Assembly (NCBI GenBank): GCA_045563055.1
Contig: JBJKUR010000018.1
Span: forward strand, 1-25,308
Direction of reading: 5' to 3'
Length of the DNA stretch: 25,308 nt
Origin: Methylaequor sp045563055
Lineage (GTDB): Bacteria; Pseudomonadota; Alphaproteobacteria; Methylaequorales; Methylaequoraceae
Part shown: piece after piece, positions 8,263 to 15,253 of the stretch
Position numbering within the stretch: position 1 is the stretch's first letter
Layout: each line of letters starts with the position of its first letter
Position numbers and translations under genes: made by a program
The notes under the pieces: model-generated
What the model was told of the DNA's origin: nothing
The model's input: only the letters and a program-made list of their open reading frames with translations
The model's database searches: none

Positions 8263-8895
8263 TTAATTAATTAAAGAATCTAGTTTTAGTTTCAATGCCT
8301 CATAGGTTAAATCACCATCATATTTTTCCCCATTGAGATAAATTGTGGGGGTGGCAGTAATATTAAACTTCTTTGTTGAGTTAAGTCTTTTTTTAAGAAT
8401 ACCATCCTCAATAGATTGATTTCCAACACATACTTTAATCTCATCATTTTTAAGACCTCCAAGTTTAGCTATTTTCAACAGGGACTTAAATGGATCTTGT
8501 GAGCTCGTCCAATCACTTTGTTTCTTATATAAAACTTTGAGAAAGTTAAAGTACTTATCTTTGCCAGAACACCTAGCAATTACAGAAGCTTTTAAAGCAA
8601 ATTTATCAAGGGGAAAGTCATTGTAAGTAAAATAAATTTTTCCACTATCTATATATTCTTTTTTTATGAGTGGAAAAACATCATTATGAAATCTAGCGCA
8701 ATGACCACATGTAAAAGAGGCAAATTCAATCATTTTTACAGGAGCGCCCTCTTTGCCAAGAGATTTTGGTTGCAGTGCCTCAATGGTATCTACAATTCTT
8801 GCATTAGACGGGTCTGCAAATAAGAAACAAAATAGAAAAATTAAGTAAATTTTATTTTTGATAATATGGATCATATTTACTACTATATTTATCAT
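8263..8895 (-). CDS. DsbA-family periplasmic thiol-disulfide oxidoreductase
   Basis: This 210-residue protein has an N-terminal signal sequence (hydrophobic core about residues 15-27, probable cleavage after NA at 32) and a thioredoxin fold with the active site Cys63-Gly-His-Cys66 in FTCGHCARFH. The cis-proline loop is ATPTIYLNG near the C-terminus. It belongs to the DsbA/BdbD/Com1-like group that oxidises or isomerises cysteines of exported proteins. A second ATG at codon 8 (8874) also gives a good signal peptide (MIHIIKNKIYL) and could be the true start. A DsbA-like gene between dciA and smc is a common alphaproteobacterial arrangement. No DsbB is nearby; the DsbD-type end at the left edge is the only other disulfide gene here. 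Confidence 0.93.
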   Translation of the reverse strand: MINIVVNMIHIIKNKIYLIFLFCFLFADPSNARIVDTIEALQPKSLGKEGAPVKMIEFASFTCGHCARFHNDVFPLIKKEYIDSGKIYFTYNDFPLDKFALKASVIARCSGKDKYFNFLKVLYKKQSDWTSSQDPFKSLLKIAKLGGLKNDEIKVCVGNQSIEDGILKKRLNSTKKFNITATPTIYLNGEKYDGDLTYEALKLKLDSLIN

Positions 8896-8903
8896 AGATA
8901 AGT

Positions 8904-9230
8904 TTAATATTGTAATACTTTTTTGAACTTAATTTCATCAATTATAGAACTATTAAAGTAATTATTAATTTTTTCTTTGATTTCATTTGAAGAGTAAGAA
9001 AGCTCCATAATACATCTGCTTTTAGAAACAACAGTGAGGATATTTTTATTATTGATTTTTTTTAAAGATGAAACAAAGCAAACATCACAGTATTTTTGTT
9101 CAACAATTTTTTCCCAATTCATTTTTATTTCAAGAAGTAATGTTCCATTATTTTTTTTTAAATTTTTTAAAACCTTTGGTAAGATACTTGAAACCTTTAG
9201 AGGTATCTTAATATAACTTTTTTTACTCAT
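8904..9230 (-). CDS. DciA-like protein (DUF721)
   Basis: This 108-residue basic protein matches the DUF721/DciA type: a helical N-terminus, then a compact region with VVSKSRCIMELSY (about residues 67-79) and NEIKEKINNYF near the C-terminus. DciA proteins are the ancestral bacterial loaders of the replicative helicase DnaB. The alphaproteobacterial members are small and divergent, and this one is called mainly by its position between mutY and a dsbA-like gene plus the pattern of the C-terminal half. Its ATG overlaps the divergent mutY ATG (the two share CATG), so its promoter must lie inside mutY or close to its first codons. It heads the ten-gene minus-strand run. Confidence 0.75.
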   Translation of the reverse strand: MSKKSYIKIPLKVSSILPKVLKNLKKNNGTLLLEIKMNWEKIVEQKYCDVCFVSSLKKINNKNILTVVSKSRCIMELSYSSNEIKEKINNYFNSSIIDEIKFKKVLQY

Positions 9231-10293
9231 GTTAAAAGAATATCATATAGAAAAAAAATTTAGGAGTGTTTGGGAAAAAAATATATTCAAATGGTATTAT
9301 GTTAATAAAAGAAAACTTCCCTGGAGAGAGAAAAAAAATCAAAATTTTTATAAGATTTGGATCTCTGAAGTAATGCTTCAACAAACACAAGTATCTGTAG
9401 TAATTCCTTTTTACAATAAATTTATTAAGAAGTGGCCAACGCTTGAACTTTTTCTTGAGGCCACTCTGGAGGAAATTTTAGAGATTTGGCAAGGTATGGG
9501 GTACTATAGAAGAGCCCAGAATCTTTTCAAAGCTAAGGAAATTTTAAAAGAATCCAAGCATGTCGATATTAATCCGGCTTCATTAAAAAAACTCCCGGGT
9601 GTTGGGGATTATATTAGTTCTGCAATTTCTGCAATTCTTAAAGACGAGTCTTGTGCTGTTGTAGACGGAAACATAAAGAGGATTTTAACAAGGGTATTTG
9701 AACTAGAATACTCACAAAAAAGGTATAATCAAAATATAAAGGATATTTCCAAACAACTAACTCCACAAGCTAAAAATGGAGATTATTGTCAATCTCTGAT
9801 GGATCTTGCAAACTTAGTGTGTAAAGCTAAAAATCCATTGTGCCACAAGTGCCCAGTTGCGCTATTATGTAAATCGAAGGGATTAAAAATTGAAAAAAAA
9901 AAAAATAAAAAGAAGCAAAGAAGAATAGCTGTTTCATTTATAATTCGTTCTGAGAACTATTTTTTAATAGAGAAGACATCGTCGCAACTTCTTCAAAATC
10001 TATTTATCTTTCCCTTAAGTGAAATCCGAAAAGTAAATGAAAATCAAAAGTTAGAAACTATTGCGAATGAAATAACAACTAATTGGATGAAGGAAAATAA
10101 ATTTACTTTTTCATATAAATTCAACGAAGAAGTAAATCATATATTTACTCATTTTCATTTGAAAGTGTTGTTAGTTAGGCTAGAATTAAAAAAAAAAGTA
10201 AATATGTCAAAGTATTCATGGCTCACCTGGAGTGAAATAGAAGAAAAACCAAAATCTAAATTAATGAAAAAAATTGAAGATAAATTAAAATGA
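9229..10293 (+). CDS. mutY: A/G-specific adenine glycosylase MutY
   Basis: This 354-residue protein removes adenine mispaired with 8-oxoguanine. The catalytic core shows LPWRE, then Glu47 in SEVMLQQTQV, the helix-hairpin-helix LPGVGDYISSAISAI (122-136) and catalytic Asp146 in VVDGNIKRI. The iron-sulfur loop is Cys198-x6-Cys205-x2-Cys208-x5-Cys214. After a lysine-rich linker (about 220-230, with a 13-base A tract) comes a NUDIX-like C-terminal domain that reads 8-oxoG, marked by NLFIFPLSE and FTHFHL. All key residues are in place. The ATG overlaps the divergent dciA-like ATG. The 3' end overlaps the PepSY gene by four bases (ATGA), so those two are likely coupled. Confidence 0.97.
   Translation: MLKEYHIEKKFRSVWEKNIFKWYYVNKRKLPWREKKNQNFYKIWISEVMLQQTQVSVVIPFYNKFIKKWPTLELFLEATLEEILEIWQGMGYYRRAQNLFKAKEILKESKHVDINPASLKKLPGVGDYISSAISAILKDESCAVVDGNIKRILTRVFELEYSQKRYNQNIKDISKQLTPQAKNGDYCQSLMDLANLVCKAKNPLCHKCPVALLCKSKGLKIEKKKNKKKQRRIAVSFIIRSENYFLIEKTSSQLLQNLFIFPLSEIRKVNENQKLETIANEITTNWMKENKFTFSYKFNEEVNHIFTHFHLKVLLVRLELKKKVNMSKYSWLTWSEIEEKPKSKLMKKIEDKLK
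9893..9905. repeat. 13-base poly-A tract in the MutY interdomain linker
   Basis: Thirteen consecutive A encode the start of a Lys-rich linker between the iron-sulfur domain and the 8-oxoG-reading domain. Frame is preserved on both sides. A slip here would separate the glycosylase core from its specificity domain. Confidence 0.9.
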
Positions 10294-10613
10294 AAAAGCT
10301 ATTGCTATTGTTGCTCTTAAATCTCAATATTTCTATTCTCAATGCACAAGAAAATAATGATTCTATTTTAAGCGATCAAGAAAAAGCTATAAAAGCAGTT
10401 AATGAGGGGGAAATTCTGACTCTTGATCAAATATTAGAAAAAATTAATAGTAATTTTAATGGAAGAGTTATATCTATTAACCTAAAAGATAATGAAAAAG
10501 GTTTATTTGGTTGGGTATACGATATTATGATTATCGACATAGATAATAAAGTCAGACAAATACGTGTTGATGCAGGAACAGCAACAGTTTTATCAGTGAT
10601 TTCAGGAGAATAA
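10290..10613 (+). CDS. Small periplasmic PepSY-domain protein, possible kinase modulator
   Basis: This 107-residue protein has a short signal peptide (Met-Lys-Lys then a leucine run, probable cleavage after ILNA at about residue 19; no lipobox cysteine). The mature part starts with an acidic region and ends in a PepSY-like fold: LTLDQILEKI, then VYDIMIIDIDNKVRQIRVDAG, then TVLSVISG. It lies directly upstream of, and one base from, a response regulator and histidine kinase. In Sinorhizobium meliloti the feuN-feuP-feuQ operon has the same order, with a small periplasmic protein that inhibits the sensor kinase FeuQ. A similar role is likely here by position and size but I cannot prove orthology. 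It is coupled to mutY by an ATGA overlap. Confidence 0.75.
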   Translation: MKKLLLLLLLNLNISILNAQENNDSILSDQEKAIKAVNEGEILTLDQILEKINSNFNGRVISINLKDNEKGLFGWVYDIMIIDIDNKVRQIRVDAGTATVLSVISGE

Positions 10614-10614
10614 G

Positions 10615-11280
10615 TTGAGAATTTTACTTATTGAAGACGATCCAGATTTGAACAATCAAATAAAGGTTTCTCTTGAGGATGGTGGATATTCTGTTGATAC
10701 AGCTACTGATGGTGAAGAAGGACATTTTCTTGGTGATACAGAGCCATATGATGCAGTTATTTTGGATTTAGGGCTGCCAAAAGTTGATGGGATTACTGTA
10801 TTAGAAAAATGGAGAAAAGAAAAAAAAAATTTCCCAGTCTTGATTTTAACTGCTCGTGATCAATGGAGTGACAAAGTATCTGGATTCGACGCTGGTGCTG
10901 ATGATTATGTTGTCAAACCATTTCAGATGGAAGAGCTCTTAGCAAGACTTAGAGCACTAATAAGAAGATCGGCCGGACATGCTTCTTCAGATATAGAGTG
11001 TGGCCCCCTTAAGATTGACACAAAGTCAAATAAAGTTTTCGTTAATGGAACAAAGTTAAAACTTACTTCCCACGAATATAAAATAATAGAATATTTTCTT
11101 TATCATCAGGATAAGGTAATTACCAGAACAGAGTTAGTTGAACACATTTACGATCAAGATTTTGATAGAGATTCCAACACAATTGAAGTATTTATCGGTA
11201 GACTAAGAAAGAAGATGGGGATGAATCTTATAAAAACTGAAAGAGGATATGGTTATAGGCTGTCAATAGATAGAGATTGA
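10615..11280 (+). CDS. OmpR/PhoB-family response regulator, FeuP/PhoP-like
   Basis: This 221-residue regulator has a receiver domain with the acidic pocket in LIEDDPD, phosphoacceptor Asp51 in VILDLGLPKVDG, the switch Thr in LTARD and Lys in VVKPFQ. A winged-helix DNA-binding domain follows, ending in SNTIEVFIGRLRKKMG and TERGYGYRL. The start is TTG, one base after the stop of the PepSY gene. No ATG is available nearby and residue 2 begins the family pattern RILLIEDD. It should control genes in answer to an envelope signal sensed by the kinase encoded one base downstream. In rhizobia FeuP controls export of periplasmic glucans; the targets here are unknown. Confidence 0.95.
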   Translation: MRILLIEDDPDLNNQIKVSLEDGGYSVDTATDGEEGHFLGDTEPYDAVILDLGLPKVDGITVLEKWRKEKKNFPVLILTARDQWSDKVSGFDAGADDYVVKPFQMEELLARLRALIRRSAGHASSDIECGPLKIDTKSNKVFVNGTKLKLTSHEYKIIEYFLYHQDKVITRTELVEHIYDQDFDRDSNTIEVFIGRLRKKMGMNLIKTERGYGYRLSIDRD

Positions 11281-11281
11281 G

Positions 11282-12631
11282 ATGAATTCACTAGCATTTA
11301 GACTTTTTATTAGTGCAACAATATGGATCATGTTTACCCTTATTTCAGCAGGGTTGCTTTTATCTGATTTAAATGAGAAATCTAATTTCAAAGCTTTCGA
11401 TGATAGACTCAATCTTTTATTAGAAACTTTGATCGGAGCAAGTAGAGTCGACTCATCCGATGGAATTACAGTTGTAAGTACTATTGGTGACCCGAGATTC
11501 TTTCAGCCTTATTCCGGATGGTATTGGCAGGTTGATACCGGATCTACAACACTTGTTCGCTCAAGGTCGATGTGGGACCAAGTATTTACTTCTGATAAAA
11601 GAATAATAGGTGGGAGATCAGAATTCATTAACAACGTAGGAAGAAGCGGTGAACAAAACTATATAGAACAGAAGAAACTACATATAATTGAGAGAAATAT
11701 ATCTTTTCCAGGAATCAGTGATCCAGTAACCTTTATTGTTTCAGGGGATACTCAAGAATACCAACAAAATGTCAATAAATTTGATAAAACTTTGTCTACT
11801 ATACTATTTATACTTGGTGCCGGACTAATGATCGCTGTTTTTCTTCAAGTAAAGTTTGGTTTGCTTCCACTCAATAAAATTAAAGCTTCATTATTTAAAG
11901 TTAGAAATGGAGACGAGCAAAAGTTAAAAGATCCTTACCCACTGGAGGTGCAACCACTAGCAAGTGAGATTAACGAGCTGTTAGATCATAATTCTAAAAT
12001 CATTGAGAGAGCCAAGACTCATGTCGGTAATTTAGCACACGTTTTAAAAACACCGCTAGCTGTAATTGCAAATGAAATCAAAAGCCAGGATACAATAATG
12101 CATAATCAGGTGGATCTAATGAAAAGGCACATAGATAGATACTTAAAGAAAGCACATTTGGAATCAATGGGAAAAGCATCAAAGGATAAAATTAATATTA
12201 TAATTTTAATGAAAAAGATGATTAAAATCTTTAACAAACTTTATCCAAATATTCAAATACATCTTATCCATCAAATCAAAGAGGCATTAGTTTTTGGAAG
12301 CATGGATGATATGGAGGAAGTAATAGGTAATATTATCGAAAATGCATGTAAATATGGTAACAAAAAAATAATCATAGAAATCCTTACTTTTAAAGAAAAT
12401 GAAATTAAACTAAAAGTTTCTGATGATGGACCGGGATTATCAACTGAGGAAATGAATAAAGTATTTGCAAGGGGCTTTAGACTGGATGAGCAAAAACCAG
12501 GAACTGGTTTGGGACTTAATATTGTCAAAGATATTGTTGAAACTTATATGAAAGGTAAAATAAGTCTCAACCAATCCAGGAAACATGGAGGATTGGAAGT
12601 TAATATTTTTCTGCCACTATCTACAACATAA
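11282..12631 (+). CDS. Sensor histidine kinase, FeuQ/PhoQ-like
   Basis: This 449-residue membrane kinase has a transmembrane segment at about residues 8-28, a periplasmic sensor of about 140 residues, and a second segment at about 172-192. A HAMP-like linker follows, then the H-box GNLAHVLKTPLAV with probable phosphorylated His253. The ATPase part shows the N-box EVIGNIIENACKYG, the G1 box VSDDGPGLS and the G2 box GTGLGLNIV. The LAHxLKTPL form of the H-box is typical of the PhoQ/FeuQ group. The periplasmic part is rich in aromatic residues near FFQPYSGWYWQV, a feature shared with this group. It starts one base after the regulator gene. The last 15 bases overlap the convergent rnhB. Confidence 0.94.
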   Translation: MNSLAFRLFISATIWIMFTLISAGLLLSDLNEKSNFKAFDDRLNLLLETLIGASRVDSSDGITVVSTIGDPRFFQPYSGWYWQVDTGSTTLVRSRSMWDQVFTSDKRIIGGRSEFINNVGRSGEQNYIEQKKLHIIERNISFPGISDPVTFIVSGDTQEYQQNVNKFDKTLSTILFILGAGLMIAVFLQVKFGLLPLNKIKASLFKVRNGDEQKLKDPYPLEVQPLASEINELLDHNSKIIERAKTHVGNLAHVLKTPLAVIANEIKSQDTIMHNQVDLMKRHIDRYLKKAHLESMGKASKDKINIIILMKKMIKIFNKLYPNIQIHLIHQIKEALVFGSMDDMEEVIGNIIENACKYGNKKIIIEILTFKENEIKLKVSDDGPGLSTEEMNKVFARGFRLDEQKPGTGLGLNIVKDIVETYMKGKISLNQSRKHGGLEVNIFLPLSTT

Positions 12632-13207
12632 AATATTTTTTAAAAAACTTAATCTGTGAATGTCAGTAATTCCATATTTAATTATTGCCTCTTTATGCTT
12701 TTTTGTTCCGTAACCTTTATTTTTATCCCAACCATAAACGGGGTGGAGTTTAGAATACTCTAGCATAATGTTGTCTCTCCAATTTTTTGCTATTATTGAT
12801 GCTGCAGCTATGCTTATTGATTTTGAGTCACCACCTTTTATAAATTCTGATTTATTATTTAGCTCAAAGGTCTGAATTCCATCAATTTTAACTAAACAAT
12901 CGCAACCTTTAAATTTATCATAAGATCTTATGATTGAAAGGTTGGTGGCTTGAAGAATATTCACTTCATCAATTTCTTTATTAGTCGCAATGCCTATTGA
13001 GTAGGTTGAATACTTTTTTATAAAATTTGCAATAATATTCCTTTTCTTTTCTGAAATTTTTTTTGAGTCATTAATCTCATGTACTAAATCATTTTCAATA
13101 ATTTTAGGAGATAAGAGAACTGAGCAAGAGACTACAGGGCCACACAAAGCCCCCCTACCAACCTCATCAATTCCAATCACGTGTTCTTTAATATCATCTA
13201 GTAGCAA
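12617..13207 (-). CDS. rnhB: Ribonuclease HII
   Basis: This 196-residue protein cuts RNA-DNA hybrids and removes single ribonucleotides from DNA. The catalytic acids are Asp14 and Glu15 in GIDEVGRG, Asp109 in VKIDGIQTF and Asp127 in KGGDSKS, followed by SIAAASIIAKNWRD. The start is TTG at 13207: the upstream frame reaches a stop at 13235-13237 with no ATG or GTG in between. An internal GTG (codon 10) would start just before the catalytic motif and is less likely. The stop region overlaps the kinase gene by 15 bases. The window thus has both RNase H types, HI and HII. Confidence 0.95.
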   Translation of the reverse strand: MLLDDIKEHVIGIDEVGRGALCGPVVSCSVLLSPKIIENDLVHEINDSKKISEKKRNIIANFIKKYSTYSIGIATNKEIDEVNILQATNLSIIRSYDKFKGCDCLVKIDGIQTFELNNKSEFIKGGDSKSISIAAASIIAKNWRDNIMLEYSKLHPVYGWDKNKGYGTKKHKEAIIKYGITDIHRLSFLKNILCCR

Positions 13208-13342
13208 CTTACATTCTGTTATTTTATAATTAATTCATCAAATATTTAATGAAATTTAATTCTAACATAGGTATAACTAATTAATGGTATTATATTTTTA
13301 TTTAAATAATAAATTTTTTCAAAGAATCTTTTGGATCAAAGA
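13208..13342 (+). promoter_or_regulatory. Divergent intergenic region with a possible extended -10 box
   Basis: This 135-base AT-rich gap separates rnhB (-) from the fasciclin gene (+) and must hold both promoters. On the plus strand TGGTATTAT (13285-13293) looks like an extended -10 element, about 50 bases before the fasciclin ATG. A TATAAT match at 13225-13230 is also present, but neither has a convincing -35 box at the right distance. The base composition makes chance matches likely. I see no inverted repeat or riboswitch-like structure. Confidence 0.3.
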
Positions 13343-13933
13343 ATGTCAAAACTGACCACTTATATTTTTTTAAACCTGTTTTTTTTTTCGTCTCCTGCTT
13401 TTTCAAAAAATGTTATGGATATAATTTCGGAAAATAAAAGTTTAACAATGTTTCATTCTTATCTAAAGGAAACAGGTCTGGACAAAATTTTAGAAAAAAA
13501 ACTGCCGTTTAATTGGACTATATTTGCCCCAAGTAATGATGCTTTTAAAAAAGCACCATCTAGACTAAAGAATGACATATTGGGTAATGATTTTTACAGT
13601 AAAAATATCTTTATGGATCACATTATGACAGGACAAACAACAAGCTTGGATGTGAATGAAGAGATTTCCACACAAATTACTGTAAGCAATAAGCCACTAC
13701 AAATTTATAAAAGCAAGAAGTTATATGTAAAAGATATGATTGTTATTCAAGAAAATTTGATGGCAAATAATGGAGTGGTTCATATGATTGATTGTATTAT
13801 GTATGTTCAACCTAGTGTAGAGGACAAAAGAGTGACAGATGACCTTGCGAAAAACTTTCCAATAACATCTTGTTGTATGCAAAGTGAAAAAGAAATCAAG
13901 TCATTTATGCAAAGTGTTGAGAGCAGATTTTAG
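13343..13933 (+). CDS. Secreted fasciclin-domain (FAS1) protein
   Basis: This 196-residue protein has a signal peptide (hydrophobic residues about 6-18, probable cleavage after PAFS) followed by one FAS1 domain. The H1 box is visible as NWTIFAPSNDAFKKAP, and the second conserved box as NGVVHMIDCIMYVQP. FAS1 domains act in adhesion and in binding of extracellular or periplasmic partners. After the domain comes a tail of about 40 residues (from VEDKR) with an adjacent Cys-Cys pair, which FAS1 alone does not explain. I chose the ATG at 13343; an in-frame TTG at 13331 would add four residues before a normal signal peptide start. The gene ends one base before the convergent moaB stop. No functional partner is apparent nearby. 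Confidence 0.88.
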   Translation: MSKLTTYIFLNLFFFSSPAFSKNVMDIISENKSLTMFHSYLKETGLDKILEKKLPFNWTIFAPSNDAFKKAPSRLKNDILGNDFYSKNIFMDHIMTGQTTSLDVNEEISTQITVSNKPLQIYKSKKLYVKDMIVIQENLMANNGVVHMIDCIMYVQPSVEDKRVTDDLAKNFPITSCCMQSEKEIKSFMQSVESRF

Positions 13934-13934
13934 G

Positions 13935-14459
13935 TTATATCTCCTTTAACCTCGGTAATAAATCAACTAAGTTACATGGTTTGGTTCTGGAGTCGAGCTG
14001 ATACTTTAGAATTCCATCCCAGGCGTCCCTGCAAGCACCAGTTGAACCTGGTAGAGCAAAAATAAATGTTCCGTCTGTTAGGCCTGCAATAGCCCTAGAT
14101 TGAAGAGAGGAAGTTCCAATTTTTTTAAAACTTATATATCTAAAGATTTCTCCAAAACCAGGGATTTCTTTTTTAATTAATTTTTTGACTACCTCAGGGG
14201 TTGAGTCTCTTCCAGTTAAACCAGTTCCACCTGATAATATAACTACATTCAATTCTTTATTTTTAATGATTTTTAACAACTCATTCTCAATTTCAATTGG
14301 TTCATCCTTAACAAATATTTTATTAACTAACTTATGTCCTGCTTGATTAATTCTTTCTGCTAAAACTTTCCCAGATTTATCTGAAGTTTCATTTCTTGTG
14401 TCTGAAACTACAATTACAGAAATATTTAAAGGGATGAATGATACTTTTACTTGATTCAC
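13935..14459 (-). CDS. moaB: Molybdenum cofactor biosynthesis protein MoaB/Mog-like
   Basis: This 174-residue protein belongs to the MoaB/MogA molybdopterin-binding family, which adenylylates molybdopterin before molybdenum insertion. The signature SGGTGLTGRDSTPE (76-89) is complete, and the later blocks GTSSLQSRAIAGL and FALPGSTGACRDAWDGIL are typical of MoaB rather than MogA. The start is GTG at 14459, two bases after the stop of the uracil-DNA glycosylase gene. No other molybdopterin gene is in the window. The same moaB-UDG-ETF-QO neighbourhood is known from other alphaproteobacteria, so this linkage is probably old and not functional in a narrow sense. Confidence 0.92.
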   Translation of the reverse strand: MNQVKVSFIPLNISVIVVSDTRNETSDKSGKVLAERINQAGHKLVNKIFVKDEPIEIENELLKIIKNKELNVVILSGGTGLTGRDSTPEVVKKLIKKEIPGFGEIFRYISFKKIGTSSLQSRAIAGLTDGTFIFALPGSTGACRDAWDGILKYQLDSRTKPCNLVDLLPRLKEI

Positions 14460-14461
14460 AA

Positions 14462-15196
14462 TTAAATCTCATTTAACCTGCAAAAATCATCAATATCTAA
14501 TAAGTCATCCCAAGTTTTTTTCTTTTCAATCGGGTTCCTCATAAGATATGCTGGATGAAAAATTGCTCTAGCAGGAATTGTAAGTCCATATTCATTGTCA
14601 GAATATATATGCTCTTTTCCTCTAAGTTTTGTTATCCCATCTTTAGACCTTAATAAGCTTTTGGCTGCAATACTTCCTACAAAAATTAAAAGCTTCGGCT
14701 TCATCAAAAAAATATGTTTACGTGTTAAAGAAAGACATGAAGATATTTCTTTGTCATTTGGAGTTCTATTTCCTGGCGGGCGCCAAAATACTATATTGCT
14801 GATATAAATTTTTTCTCTAGAAAGACCAATAAAGCCAATCATTTTATTTAAAAGTAAGCCTGCGTCACCAACAAAAGGTTTTCCCTCTATATCCTCTTTA
14901 GCACCAGGTGCTTCACCTATAAACATTACTTTTGAATTAGAGTCTCCGTCAGATATCACAACATTTGTTGCAGTTTCTTTAAGGTTGCAATCCAAATCGA
15001 GTATTTCTTCACGTAACTTCGCTAATTTCTCTTTTTTAGTTAATTTATTCATTTTATTGTTTTTTAAATTATTTTCTTTAATTTTTTTACTTATAATTTT
15101 TTTTTTAATAGAATTTCTTGGAGATTTTGTTAAACAGTTGGTTACTCCCAAAAATCTATAAAATTCGATAAAAGACTTTATGTTTTCAATATTCAT
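14462..15196 (-). CDS. Uracil-DNA glycosylase, family 4-like
   Basis: This 244-residue protein removes uracil from DNA made by cytosine deamination. Motif 1 is GEAPGAKEDIEGKPFVG (94-110) with the AGLLLNKM extension; WRPPGNRTP (138-146) and the later HPAYLMR motif are also typical of family 4. The first 60 residues are Lys/Asn-rich and not part of the domain. Cysteines occur at 21, 70, 154 and 239. The N-terminal CxxC pair of classical family 4 enzymes is missing, and I see no cysteine about 15 residues after Cys154, so the usual four-cysteine iron-sulfur site is not obvious. Alphaproteobacterial relatives often look like this near CxLKxTATN. It starts 57 bases from the divergent ETF-QO start. 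Confidence 0.9.
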   Translation of the reverse strand: MNIENIKSFIEFYRFLGVTNCLTKSPRNSIKKKIISKKIKENNLKNNKMNKLTKKEKLAKLREEILDLDCNLKETATNVVISDGDSNSKVMFIGEAPGAKEDIEGKPFVGDAGLLLNKMIGFIGLSREKIYISNIVFWRPPGNRTPNDKEISSCLSLTRKHIFLMKPKLLIFVGSIAAKSLLRSKDGITKLRGKEHIYSDNEYGLTIPARAIFHPAYLMRNPIEKKKTWDDLLDIDDFCRLNEI

Positions 15197-15253
15197 GAAT
15201 ATATATATTTATGAGGCTAAATTAATAAATCTAAGTTATATTAAGGTTAATTT

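Noticed and set aside
13208..13342. Riboswitch or small RNA between rnhB and the fasciclin gene
   Set aside because: It is low-complexity AT-rich sequence without paired arms or conserved riboswitch boxes that I could find.
13331..13342. TTG at 13331 as the fasciclin start
   Set aside because: The ATG four codons later gives a clean signal peptide, and no ribosome site favours the TTG.
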